From Priapulus caudatus (lineage: Eukaryota > Priapulida > Priapulimorpha > Priapulimorphida > Priapulidae): a stretch of DNA of 21,390 bases. Position numbers and translations under genes: made by a program. Below, in pieces: positions 1 through 9,639 of this stretch. Below the pieces are notes generated by a model, which did no database searches, was not told the DNA's origin, and saw only the letters and a program-made list of their open reading frames with translations. The DNA lies in contig NW_014577102.1 of NCBI RefSeq assembly GCF_000485595.1, forward strand, positions 734,398-755,787, written 5' to 3'. Each line of letters opens with the position of its first letter. The stretch's first letter is position 1.

Positions 1-95
1 TGACACCACTAAATTGGTAAAATGTTCCATGCACCTTGAGAAATTCTGAGAAATTACGAGGTTACCATCGCAGAACGCGCGAACTCCGCTCATCC

Positions 96-103
96 TGACG
101 TCA
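96..103. promoter_or_regulatory. CRE-like palindrome TGACGTCA (1)
   Basis: This is a perfect TGACGTCA, the palindromic site bound by CREB/ATF bZIP factors in animals. It is the first of three within 183 bases. The match is exact, but function is inferred only from the motif and the clustering; no gene is visible downstream in the window. Confidence 0.35.
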
Positions 104-259
104 CAAAGCTAATGTCAACAAACGCGCGCGATGTACCGCACTATAGTAAGGTGTGTTGCGAGGTGTTAGAACTATTTTGGGCGTGAGATACTTCTTGGAT
201 CACTAGCAGATGTACATGAATGTACCGGCTTAGTTAATATCGTGGTTGTATCATGTCTC

Positions 260-278
260 TGACGTCATAATGACGTCA
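260..278. promoter_or_regulatory. Pair of CRE-like palindromes TGACGTCA (2 and 3)
   Basis: Two perfect TGACGTCA octamers lie at 260-267 and 271-278, separated by three bases. Adjacent full CRE sites are typical of cAMP-responsive promoters or enhancers, and also occur in some transposon or viral promoters. The copies are exact; regulatory activity is an inference. The clustering is more than expected from an eight-base word in AT-rich DNA. Confidence 0.4.
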
Positions 279-1199
279 GCCGCTGCTTACTACACATGTA
301 CGAGGGCAAGCAAAAACGCTCTGACAGTTCACATGTACCGTTATATGGAGAAATTAGCATGTACACAGGTGGCACATAGTGTTAGCCATCGAATAAAGTT
401 GAAAACGAAAAATCGATGAAATTTCATGCACAACGTGGAGAGTAAAACAAAATATTTTAAACAATTATTCTGTAATACTCTAATGTAATTGGAATTAGCA
501 AATATGACATCTCTCATTTTCATATAGATTCAGTAAAGTAAATCCAATTATTAAGAGTTTAATCAATTATGCAAGATCAAGAGGCATCTTATATAGATAT
601 GGTCTTTATTTGGCATTCACTTATTAATGTTGCCGAAAAAGTGATGCAAATTACCACATTCAATGATCTTGATCAGTTCTTTGTTTTGTCGTGTTCATTT
701 TCATCTCTGGTCTACCGATATATGTGTGTGTAACTTATAGTTATTTTCTTGTAGAAGCTCGCTTTCGGTGCGACAGGAATAGCAAATTGATGGATGTTGA
801 AGAAGGTAGCCGAAACGCTGAGATATGCACCTCACCGTAGTGGGGAAATAGTTTTAAAGGTAAACTGTTATTTTTCTTTCATTTCATTATTTAATGAAAT
901 ACACGTGCATGCTAGCTATGCAGACCTTTTATTATAAACTTAAATCAAAATGTTAATAACCTTAAACCCAAAAAACAAACACAAGTATTGTGCATATTGT
1001 AAATACATTTATGTTTTTAGTAAATATATATAGTGAAACCTCTCTATTAGGATTAACCTCAATAGAAATAATTTCAACCTGGTTGAGTTTGTTATCGTTT
1101 TTAAAAGATAGGTCCAAATTTAGGTATTTGACTATAATTTTCCTAAAAAAAGCATGTTTTATGTATTTTTAGAGAAACAAATGTAGTCATATGAAAGTG

Positions 1200-1334
1200 G
1201 TAGGGCCGGCCCAAGATATACTTTGGAAAAAATAATAAACAGTATATTTTTTTTGTAGTCACAACACTTTAGGGCCGGTCGACTTGTAGGGCCGGGGGCA
1301 AATGCCCCCTTTGCCCCATAGATAATCCGCTACT
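1200..1334 (-). mobile_element. hAT-like DNA transposon terminus (one end only)
   Basis: Read on the minus strand from 1334, the sequence begins CAGTAGCGGATTATC and runs into a C/G-rich subterminal block containing GGGGCAAAGGGGGCATTTGCC, followed by repeated GGCCCTA words (near 1287, 1272 and 1202). A CAGTGGCGGAT-like start followed by a G/C-rich subterminal block is the usual look of hAT-superfamily ends in invertebrates. By this orientation the body of the element would lie to the left. I found no matching CAGTAGCGG start at 1-1200, so the partner end is outside the window, lost or unrecognisable. A target duplication would be the 8 bases after 1334 (AACCCACA), but cannot be tested here. 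No transposase is visible. Confidence 0.5.
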
Positions 1335-1750
1335 GAACCCACACCAAAACCACCAAAATCGTCGGTGTGGGCATTGGTCAGAGGAATCTCGGACTACCAG
1401 TGTACCACTGCCTGTGCCGGTGTCCCGATATATTTACGAGTAGGCCTACTACCTTAGTACTAAACCGACCAGGCTCTCCGACTGTTACTGTTAGTGTTAC
1501 ACGGCCACGTAGTGTTAAGCGAGATGGGAACTTGTGGCTACCTTAGTACTAGACCAATAAATTGTGCCCTAAAAAAAATTATTTTCTGGTGTTATTATCA
1601 GTTATAAGTTGCAACTATTGGAAAATATTACTATTAGCTAATGCTTGACTGCTTATTAATGAGTGCTAACTTTCAGGAAATGGCGGAAAAGGTTAGGCAG
1701 TATGGGCTCGACGATGTGAAACGTTTGAAGACAACAGGTACAATCCGTCG

Positions 1751-2086
1751 TGACTGACGTTACGAATTTGAGGTTACTGCAGTATATAAAAAAGAATTAT
1801 TGTACGGCTGCTATTGTCACTTCATCATTAGCTCTGTGCTTCTTATGTGTTGAGGTGGAAGTTTGGAGCGCGACTGCATGACGTTACGAAAAATTGACAT
1901 GCAAAAAATCTAGTCAACTCTGATTCAAAATTTTCTTCAAACTACTGACTGGAAAATTGTTTCTTATGCCAAATACAAGACCATATATATACATATCCCA
2001 CTAATATACATAGAATAAACAAACTCAAAAAATGATGAATGATATCCAGTAATGTACATAATATGGTGTGACTGACGTTACGATTT
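1751..2086 (+). repeat. Three dispersed copies of a GACGTTACGA word
   Basis: Near-identical words occur at 1751-1766 (TGACTGACGTTACGAA), 1873-1890 (ACTGCATGACGTTACGAA) and 2069-2086 (TGACTGACGTTACGATTT). The shared core is GACGTTACGA. At the three mirrored places in the right arm the core reads differently (read as reverse complement: GACATTAAAA, GACATTACAA and GACTACTTACGA). The three left copies agree with each other better than they agree with their own right-arm partners. I do not recognise the motif. Confidence 0.4.
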
Positions 2087-4073
2087 GTCCACTTACAATA
2101 AACAGTCTGCACGCCAACACCTTGAATATATCTATGCTGTCAGCTTGGCTCAGTAGGGTAAGATAAGAGTTCTAAATGATATGGAGTTTTCATGTACCAC
2201 AAATATAAATTGAATTGTCAACAAATTGTGTAAAAAAAAATTTCTTTTTCATGTCCACCTACCTACCACTCTACTTACCCAACAGGAGACTACCCCAAAC
2301 AACTATCGAAATCGGCGAAATCGGGACTATGGAAGTATGCGCTGTATTTTAAGCTCATTGGTATGTATTGTTATTGCGCATGTCGCTGTAATGTTTATTA
2401 ATAGTAACATAAAAGCAGTATATTATGGATATTTTCCATGCAATTTCATAATACGGTTACACACTTAGAATTTGGCTTATAAATATATCAGCCATTTCAC
2501 AGTGACTTGCATGACATTTCTGCAAAAATCTCACTTTTAATTGTCTGGCATTCCTATATTAGCTTGCTGCTACTTGCATTTAGTAGAAAATACTGCTATT
2601 TCAGTAAAGGCACTAGTTATGCATATTTAAGCATAACTCGTTATTGCAGCCGCATTAATATATTCTCAGAAATTACAAGCTATTCTACGTGACTCGTATG
2701 ACAGGCTACTAACACACATGTGTTGAAGTATACTTCACACATTAGAACTAGGTGACGTGCTCCGTGATTTTTCACTCTATATATAAATGTCCAAGGATGG
2801 CCATTAGATGTAACTTTGCACGCTGAATGTCATGGGCACATTCATTGGACATTCTGACCTCGAGGTCATTCTAAGCCAAAAAACGGGAAAAAACTAGCCC
2901 CTGCAGCCAGAAACAAATGAAATTACTGGGCCTCTCGTGCAGACAGCAATAGCTGGCCCCTGAGACCGAGACCGAAAGCAGCTGCAGTATCATACTTACC
3001 CTTTCTAAACGGAAATACCCTCTGTGCTAAAAAGTAACACTGGTGTTCAGTGGGAATTACAGTGTTCGTCGAAATTGTAGTAATTTGTGTTTAGGAATGT
3101 GTGCAGCTGTTGGTACATTGGGAAGTCCAAAGAAGAAGGAAATCGAGGCGGTTGCATTTTCACGAAGAAGGACAATGAGCCGGTAGAGAATGCGGCATGC
3201 AAGCCATACACACATGATACGTATGCTACGTATGTCTGTCATGTCAAGGTGTATATTATCTGAATGCATAGGAATGCTATGATCTGTACAAATTAGGTTT
3301 CCTGTTAATACATTTCCTAACTATTATATATGATATATATTATGTAAAAGTAGCATTTATCTGGCGACGGTACATTGACTCTATGTTGATGTGAACGGTG
3401 GTGGATATCAAGTATGCAATCTCTACAGCCTGATACAGGATATGTAGTGCACTGCTATATGCTCTGCCCTACAAATTTATTATGCCACCGGTCTTAACTT
3501 GTATGAGGAATCTACATGTTTTCATGTATCATGACTGCGCTATATGTGAGTCGTGCATCTGTTTATGTATTATTTTTTTCATTTCCTTTACTTTATGTCT
3601 TCTTAAAATATTGAGCGCCTATTACCAATTTAGATGATTTCTTTTAATGGTGTTGATTTGATTTATAGTTATAATATATTTCGGAAGTGTATATTAAAGT
3701 TAAAATTGGTATAGTCGATACTAATTTTCTGAGCTGGTATTCGTGCATGCTGATTTGACTGTCATGTCAATGTAAGTGTCCTGAATGAGTGGAAACTTCT
3801 ATGTTTAACTACATATTATTTTTACCTGTCTATTAAATTCCTGTAACGTACAGTCTTTCTACTAGCGACGGTTGTATTGACAACCTACGTTAGATAGCTA
3901 GCCGCTCAGCCTCGTAGAATTACCTATGAAAACTCGATCAATAGGTACGTTTTAATGTAATGGCACTCTTTTAGTGTTAAATTTTTTTACCATAAATGTT
4001 ATTCATTTCATACTCGTTTTATTTCGTTTTACTTGCAGTACTCAAATGGGAAATGGATGAATTTAGCACCCAC

Positions 4074-4217
4074 TACCTATCATCTATGTATACTTACATA
4101 TAATCTATCTTGCTATCTTATCTCATTTACCTGGCTATCTATCCTATCATATCCTATTTATCTCGTGTGCGAACATCAAGGCTGCACGGGCTTATCTATT
4201 ATCTATTTATCTATATC
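4074..4217 (+). repeat. Degenerate TCTA-type microsatellite (left arm copy)
   Basis: This is an imperfect run of CTAT/TCTA tetranucleotides with interruptions, including a non-repetitive stretch near 4166-4190. Its mirror is the TAGA-type repeat at 18009-18148. The small open frames through it are products of the repeat and are not genes. Confidence 0.75.
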
Positions 4218-4364
4218 CAGGCTAAGATATGTATCAATTTCACATCATCAGTATATATCATCAATAATGCTAATTTTGATATTGTAATGTAAATTACAGC
4301 GATTACATGTAAATTAGATTTCCAGGTGTTGCGAGCTTCTCTCAATAATAGCTACCCTACAAGT

Positions 4365-4690
4365 CTAATCTAGCTAGAAATGGTAGATAGCTGGGAAATT
4401 TCTCTCTAGTCGGAAACTTTTTCGTCCGGTCATCCGAAAACCCTCCGGTCGATCCTAAATATAGCTGGCGAATGTATAAATTCTAGCTAGGAAAAAAAAA
4501 ATTTTGCACTCGGATCACTCTAAAAAACTATAGCTGACAAATTCGCCTAATCATTCTCAATATTGTATTCGATATATGTAAACACTAAGCCTGAAGGTAA
4601 TTAGTTGTATGGCTGTAAGAATATGCGGCTTACTTATTTACAGGCTGGGAAATTTCTCTCCTATCGTCCTAATCTGCTAGAAAAATGTTC
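4365..4690. repeat. CTAGCTAG-rich module with repeated CTGGGAAATTTCTCTC (left copy)
   Basis: CTAGCTAG occurs at 4370-4377 and 4483-4490, and related ATAGCTG words at several further places. The word CTGGGAAATTTCTCTC occurs twice, near 4391 and 4645, about 250 bases apart. The same module is seen in mirror form at 17565-17855. It could be a small non-autonomous element or an old local duplication. No coding content is visible. Confidence 0.45.
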
Positions 4691-5398
4691 CTACCTAGAC
4701 ATCTTGCAAGCCCCGGATCCCGCGCGAAGGTCCGAACAGGCCATCTGCATGGCCGCCATTAGGGCGTCAATTCGCTGCCAATATGTATAACTATATTACG
4801 CAAATCCGTTGTGTGAGTACCATTAAAGCCCAGAATCGGTGAATTGAGCAGTTCTGGCCTTGCCGAAGATTTGTTGGATTTGCCGAGGTAGCGGAATAAG
4901 TCGATATGGTCGTAATTGGTGTTTTTTTTTGCTTCGCCCGCGGTAGTTTTTTTCTATAAAAACATACTTCATTTGATTTAATTAAAGCCTGAAGCTTATT
5001 CTGTACATACTCGCGGCCGAGATTCGCGCACGTAGCTCTCTCCGAGGCATTCGCGACCAATTTCGATATAACTGCCGCGCCCGGCGGTCGAGAATTTCTA
5101 CACGCTGCAGTACTTATAACTTTGTGTAGCGCAAGCGTTACTTGCCGATAACTGTCCGTCGGCAGTCTAACCTGTAGTCGCTGACATGCGTGTTAGTTAT
5201 GTAGCCATCCTTGCTTCTGCCTTATTGAACCGTATAAACACAAGCGCTTCGCTTCCTCTCAGACTCTAGCTGCCGTGTGGGGTGGGCCGTTTTGTGCATT
5301 TACAAGCACTGGCAGTGCCGTTCAAGCCCGCAGTACAGCACACATGCATGATCATCAGTTCGTTTAGACTGAGCACTAGCGGACTAGAACGTGCAGAC

Positions 5399-5407
5399 AA
5401 GATGGCG
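5399..5407 (+). promoter_or_regulatory. AAGATGGCG motif (YY1-like)
   Basis: AAGATGGCG resembles the YY1 binding core and often marks transcription starts in animal promoters. The mirrored place in the right arm carries two CCATCTT words (16830-16836 and 16844-16850), i.e. AAGATGG on the minus strand, so the core is kept in both arms. An ATG here opens a frame of only 19 codons. Evidence for function is weak. Confidence 0.2.
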
Positions 5408-5444
5408 TTTGCCCGCAAAAGTGGCGTTGTTACCCTGCCGCAAC

Positions 5445-5510
5445 TTACTACTTACTACTAGTAGTAGTAGTATACTATTACCAGCCACTACTAGTACTAG
5501 TGACTAGTAT
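5445..5510. repeat. ACT/AGT trinucleotide patch (left arm)
   Basis: This is a cluster of TACTAC and TAGTAG trinucleotides which is self-complementary within itself (CTACTAGTAGTAG). The mirror in the right arm at 16781-16814 is shorter, as expected for a slippage-prone repeat. Confidence 0.6.
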
Positions 5511-6029
5511 GACGCAGGACCGGACAGGCAGCTATAGTATAGTCAGATAATGCTAACTCTGCTTACTAGTATAACTTACTTAGCTAGTATGACGCAATCG
5601 ACTAAACCTGTAACCTTTAACCTATTATATGGATATAATATTTTATTTAGATTGATTGTAACATGAATCTGCGTTTTATTAGGCCATGCCATACATTGGG
5701 GCCCATATAATATGGGAGCCATTGTTCTCGTATCTTGAACCACGAGGACGACTAGGACTACGATACGACGGCAAGTAAACGCGCTGTGCGAGGGTGAGAA
5801 GACCCGAGGCTAGGACGAGACACGGCTGAGCGTGGCATAAAGATAATGCGAACCGAAGACGAAATCGATGACGACGACAGGGGGCAGGGGCGAGTAGAGG
5901 CCGACGCGCGGTCAAGAAGCGGGGCGAGGGGCAAAGGCTTAGATAGAGACGAGTCGTCGTGTCTTTCCGCGTTAGTTGAGCAGGTGGTCGTAAGTTCGAT
6001 GTTCCTGAGGGGCGATTGAGGTTGGCCAT

Positions 6030-8550
6030 GGGTCGGAGTGAGATGTGGTGCGTGTGGGAGGTCGCGGCGCGCTCGGATGGGCGCTGCGGATCGCTTCCGG
6101 GCGTCGGCGGCGGTTTGGTGGGTTCGGGCGCAGGATGAGGGGTGTGTCGTAGGCTTGGGTTGGTGTTGGGTTGCGCGCGTTATTTGAGCGCTGTTGTGTA
6201 GTGGTGTGGTTGGAGTGTGCGATCCTATGGTCTGGTTTTGTTTTTTTGTTTTTTTGTGCGGGCTATTGATTGTGTGCATTGGGTGTTTTTTTTTGTTGTT
6301 TGTAGTCTGTGTGTCTGCGGCGCGGGTCGTCGCGGACATCTGCTTGGGAGTCGTTATACTGAGATGTGTTGACTTGTTTTGAGCGAGTGCATCGACGTGG
6401 GTAGTGCTAATGTGGCGTGATTGTCGTGCTCTTATGTATATTATTTGTGGCGGAGGGCGGTCTGGCTGGTTCTTGTATGGGTCCGTGTTTGTGTCCGTAT
6501 CAATGTGGTTCTTTGTTGCTGGGTCGCTACGCTTTAATTCTGAGTGTCGCGGCATGTCTGGGTCTGTGAGGCGTCGTGGCGTAATCTTGGCTTTGTGTTT
6601 TTTTAGCGCTGTGTTTTTTTTTTTTTCTTTCGTGTTGTTTTTTCTGGTAGATATTTGGCCGCGATTGATGATTGTCGGCTCGTGCGCATGCGCATATGGT
6701 GGTTTTCATTTTAGCATATGTCGTGTCTCTTTTGTGGGTTCTGCAACGCGGCTTGCGAGGATGCTGCCTGTTGCATGTCGTGTGTTTGTTTGTTAGAGGT
6801 TCATAGGTGGTAGGGGGGTGTGTTCGGAGCGGTCAGATAGTGATTATCTTCGTGTTGGTAAGATGGTGCTGTATTCTTTCACATTGGGCTTTGTGTATCA
6901 TTTTGTCCAACGGTAGCTTAGGATCTCGGGGTGTTATAGTACTTGTGGTGGGATCGGATGGTCGCTTTTGAGTAGTGATGTGGTGTTGTGCCTTTATGGG
7001 GATTTTCTTTTTTCTGTATGTTTTTTTTTCTTTATTTTTTCTTTTTTTTGTTTTCTTTTCATTTTTTGTTTTTTTTGTTTTGTTTTTTTTTTTTTTTTTT
7101 TTTTCTTTTTGTCTTATTTTTTTTTTTTTTTTTTGTGTATTTTGTTGTTTTATTGTGTGGCTTGCACGGTGGCTGTTGCTAGGTGTGTAGTGATCGGGTG
7201 TGGTTTGCGTATGTCAGGTAGTGTGTACATATTTGCACACTGTAGTGTGAAAGGTAGACAAGCGCACTAATTGGATGGTACAAGCCACGCACGGCTGTTT
7301 GTTTTTTGTGTAGAGGTGGGGAACGACACACGCACTTCAGGTCTAGCTACTGTTTGGGGACGTTCTCAGTTTCTATCCGTCGTTCTTTTTGGTACTGCAG
7401 CATGTATGTAATCAGCTTTTTTTTCATTGTGTGTCGAGTATTGCGCATGATGCACACGCAGCGAACTTGATGTATATGTACTTTGATGTATATTTTTGTA
7501 TTTACAGTGTGGGTTTCGTGGTGCGTGATGATTCAGCGAGCTATTTCTATTTCTTATGTGCTATCCATTCAGCATTTCTACATGCGTTCTCACACAGCAT
7601 CATACTCATATGCTACGCTCACGTGTCACTCGTTGATCGAACACACAATTTCAGTCTTAACGCTGTATCGAAACTGTCACATTACTACACGCTAGCAAAT
7701 CGACACATTATTTATTTTGTTTTTTTTCTTTTTTTATTTTTTTTTTTGTTGCGTCATTTCGTTTTTTAGTTGCCTTCATCAGCAGACTACCGATTGTTTT
7801 TTTTTCTTAGTATCTGTTGCTTATTTTTTCTGTTTCTGATTTAATTCTTATTCGTAGTTGACTTAAGTCACGATGCGACGAGACACTGTAAGTCACTGTT
7901 TTTTTATATGTTGTATTATGTTAATATACAGCGTCGAACTGCATTTTTCGATCATTTTATCACCGGCGTCGATCAGCTTTGGCTATACACGCACACACAG
8001 TACTTCTATATGTGATGTGTTGAGGTGCTGAGAGATAGCGTGGGGAGAGGAGATGGAGCTTGTCTGTGTTTTGAGGATGTGGGGCTGTATGTGAGAGATT
8101 TGATTAGGTGGATGTTAGAGTAGATGTTAGTTTTGGGTCAGATGATGAGATAGGTTTTTTTTGTGCTCGTAGATATATGTGAGAGATGGAGTAGTTATAT
8201 TGTGTATGAGAGTTGATGTGTGGGTGTAGGAGTGAGGATTGTATGTGTATTGTTGGAGATGTTTAGTTTTTTTTTGTATGATGTTCGTAGATGATTTATG
8301 TTGAGTATGTTTATGTATGTTTTTTTTTGTTTGATTTTTTTGTTGTTTTTTTTGTTTGATTTTTGTTTCTGTTCGTGTTGTGTTTTTTGGGTTTTTTTGC
8401 GTGTTTTTTTATTTTTTTTATTTTTTTTATCATTTATTTTTGTCTTATGTTGTTGTGTGTGTATATTTTTACTTGTGCTTATGTCATTGTTTTTTAGTAT
8501 TTTTTCTTTTGTTGTGTTTCTATGTGTTTTTGTGTTTTTTCTCTTCTGTG
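6030..8550 (+). repeat. T/G-rich low-complexity tract (left arm)
   Basis: The plus strand is dominated by T and G, with long T runs at 7018-7135 and 7727-7765 and many TGTG/TTTG words. Islands of normal composition occur, such as 7180-7300 and 7440-7700. The island at 7278-7297 pairs with 15335-15359 and the end at 8546-8561 pairs with 14391-14407, so this tract occupies the place that the right arm fills with ordinary sequence (15300-16270) and with CT and GT repeats (14480-15280). It is not their reverse complement. Open frames here encode F/C/V-rich or, on the other strand, K/T/H-rich strings and I do not treat them as genes. Confidence 0.75.
7018..7135 (+). repeat. Near-pure poly(T) stretch
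   Basis: About 115 bases are almost all T, broken by single C or G bases, with uninterrupted runs of 14-19 T. Runs of this length are error-prone in any sequencing method. No adjacent element with target duplications suggests a retroposon tail. Confidence 0.8.
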
Positions 8551-8786
8551 TGATCGCGAGTCTTACTAGACGGTATATATGGAAAGCTTTTTTTTTATCT
8601 ATATTTATAATCATGAGTATACTCGTAGTTTTTTTGGATTCTTAAGAATCGTGTGCGGGGGAAGAGGCGGAAAACGGGGTGGACGGATGGCGAAGGTTTT
8701 TTGTTTTTTTTTGTTGTTTATTGCGGGCGGAACTGTTGTGGTTGGGAGGTGGCTGCTTATTCTGTAGGTGTAGAACGTAGCAGGTA

Positions 8787-9620
8787 ATGCGCGGGAGGAG
8801 TACCGGAACCAGGGGGAAGGAGCGGAAACCGGGGGAAAGGGCGAAGCGCACCGAAACGACGGGAGTAAGACCTGAAGCGGCGGGGAGTATTTCGAATATC
8901 GATGGGTGTATTGTAGCGTGTTTATCTTGGGGTGGTTGGGGATTGAGGAAACGAGCGAGAGGACGCCGGAAAAGAGGGGTGAGAGGAAGCGCCAGGGGAG
9001 ACCTGGAAAACCGGGGGACGAGCGGGAACCGCGGGGCGGAAGGCAGGCGAGAAGAGGGGGGACGGGCGGCCGCAGGCCGACAGAACGAGGGGACAGGGCG
9101 AACAACCCGGGAGGAGAGGCTGCGGAAGACGCGAGAGGGAGGCGGAAAGGGGGGGGGAGACCGGAAAGACGGGGGGGACGGCGGAATAACGGGGAGGGAG
9201 AGCGGAAAGGCGAAGGGGGAGAGCGCGAAAGCGCGCGGGGAGAGCGGAAACGAGGGGGAGGGGAAGGGAAGCAGGGGGAGACCAAAGCAGAACGAGGGCG
9301 GAGACCGGCACCGGGGGGAGAGCGGGAGAAACGCGGGGGGAGACGGAAAAGCAGGGGAGAGCGGACGAAACCAGGGGGGACCCGCGGAGGGCCGAAGCGG
9401 GGCGGACAGAAAAGCCAGGAAAACCGAGGGGGAGACGAACCGGAGCAGGGGGAGAGAGGAAACAGGGGGGAAAGCGGAAACGAGCGGGGACGCGGCCCGA
9501 GGCAGGGGAGCGCCGGAGTGGCGAGGGGGCGAAGGACCGAGGGCGGCGGTACGGCGAGCAGGCCGGGCGCGGAAAGAACGACGGAGAAGGGGGGGGAGAA
9601 GGAGGGAGTGGTGTGTATGT
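8787..9620 (+). repeat. G-rich minisatellite, unit near GGGGGAGAGCGGAAACC (left arm)
   Basis: This is a degenerate tandem array with unit about 18-20 bases, built from GAGAGCGGAAACC joined by runs of four to seven G. It is nearly free of T on the plus strand. Its place in the arm corresponds to the GGTTTTAAGCTC array at 13465-14350. Read in the same direction, the right unit is AAGAGCTTAAAACCAGGTTT, and the left unit keeps AGAGC and AAACC but replaces TTA and the T-rich part by G. The long open frames of 238 and 289 codons arise from the lack of stop codons in this composition. Confidence 0.7.
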
Positions 9621-9639
9621 AAGGGGGCGAAGGAGGAGG

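Larger units (their letters stand above)
1..1590. other. Left flank, no gene recognised
   Basis: This is AT-rich, unique-looking DNA with no convincing coding frame. It lies outside the giant inverted repeat: I compared it with the reverse complement of the right flank (20513-21390) and saw no match. It holds three TGACGTCA octamers near its start and a hAT-like transposon end near 1200-1334. Several ATGTAC or GTACAT words are scattered over 208-365 but form no regular array. A stretch at 755-859 is bounded by splice-like signals, but every frame has a stop, so I do not call an exon. Confidence 0.6.
1591..5980. other. Outer left arm, unique-looking DNA without recognised gene
   Basis: This is AT-rich, ordinary-looking sequence that matches the outer right arm closely. 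No frame of useful length is kept in both arms: differences between arms include gaps of 1 and 2 bases throughout, with no three-base rhythm, which argues against coding. Contents seen are three GACGTTACGA words (1751-2086), a TCTA-type microsatellite (4074-4217), a CTAGCTAG-rich module (4365-4690) and an ACT/AGT trinucleotide patch (5445-5510). A block at about 3090-3180 is better conserved between arms than its surroundings but is not open in the same frame in both. Confidence 0.6.

Noticed and set aside
770-830. Possible box C/D snoRNA (TTGATGGA followed by CTGA)
   Set aside because: The distance between the boxes is too short, and no terminal stem is present.
5758-6555. 265-codon minus-strand frame, Thr/Pro/His/Lys-rich
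   Set aside because: It is the complement of T/G-rich low-complexity DNA, has no recognisable domain, and the mirrored right arm has no equivalent frame.
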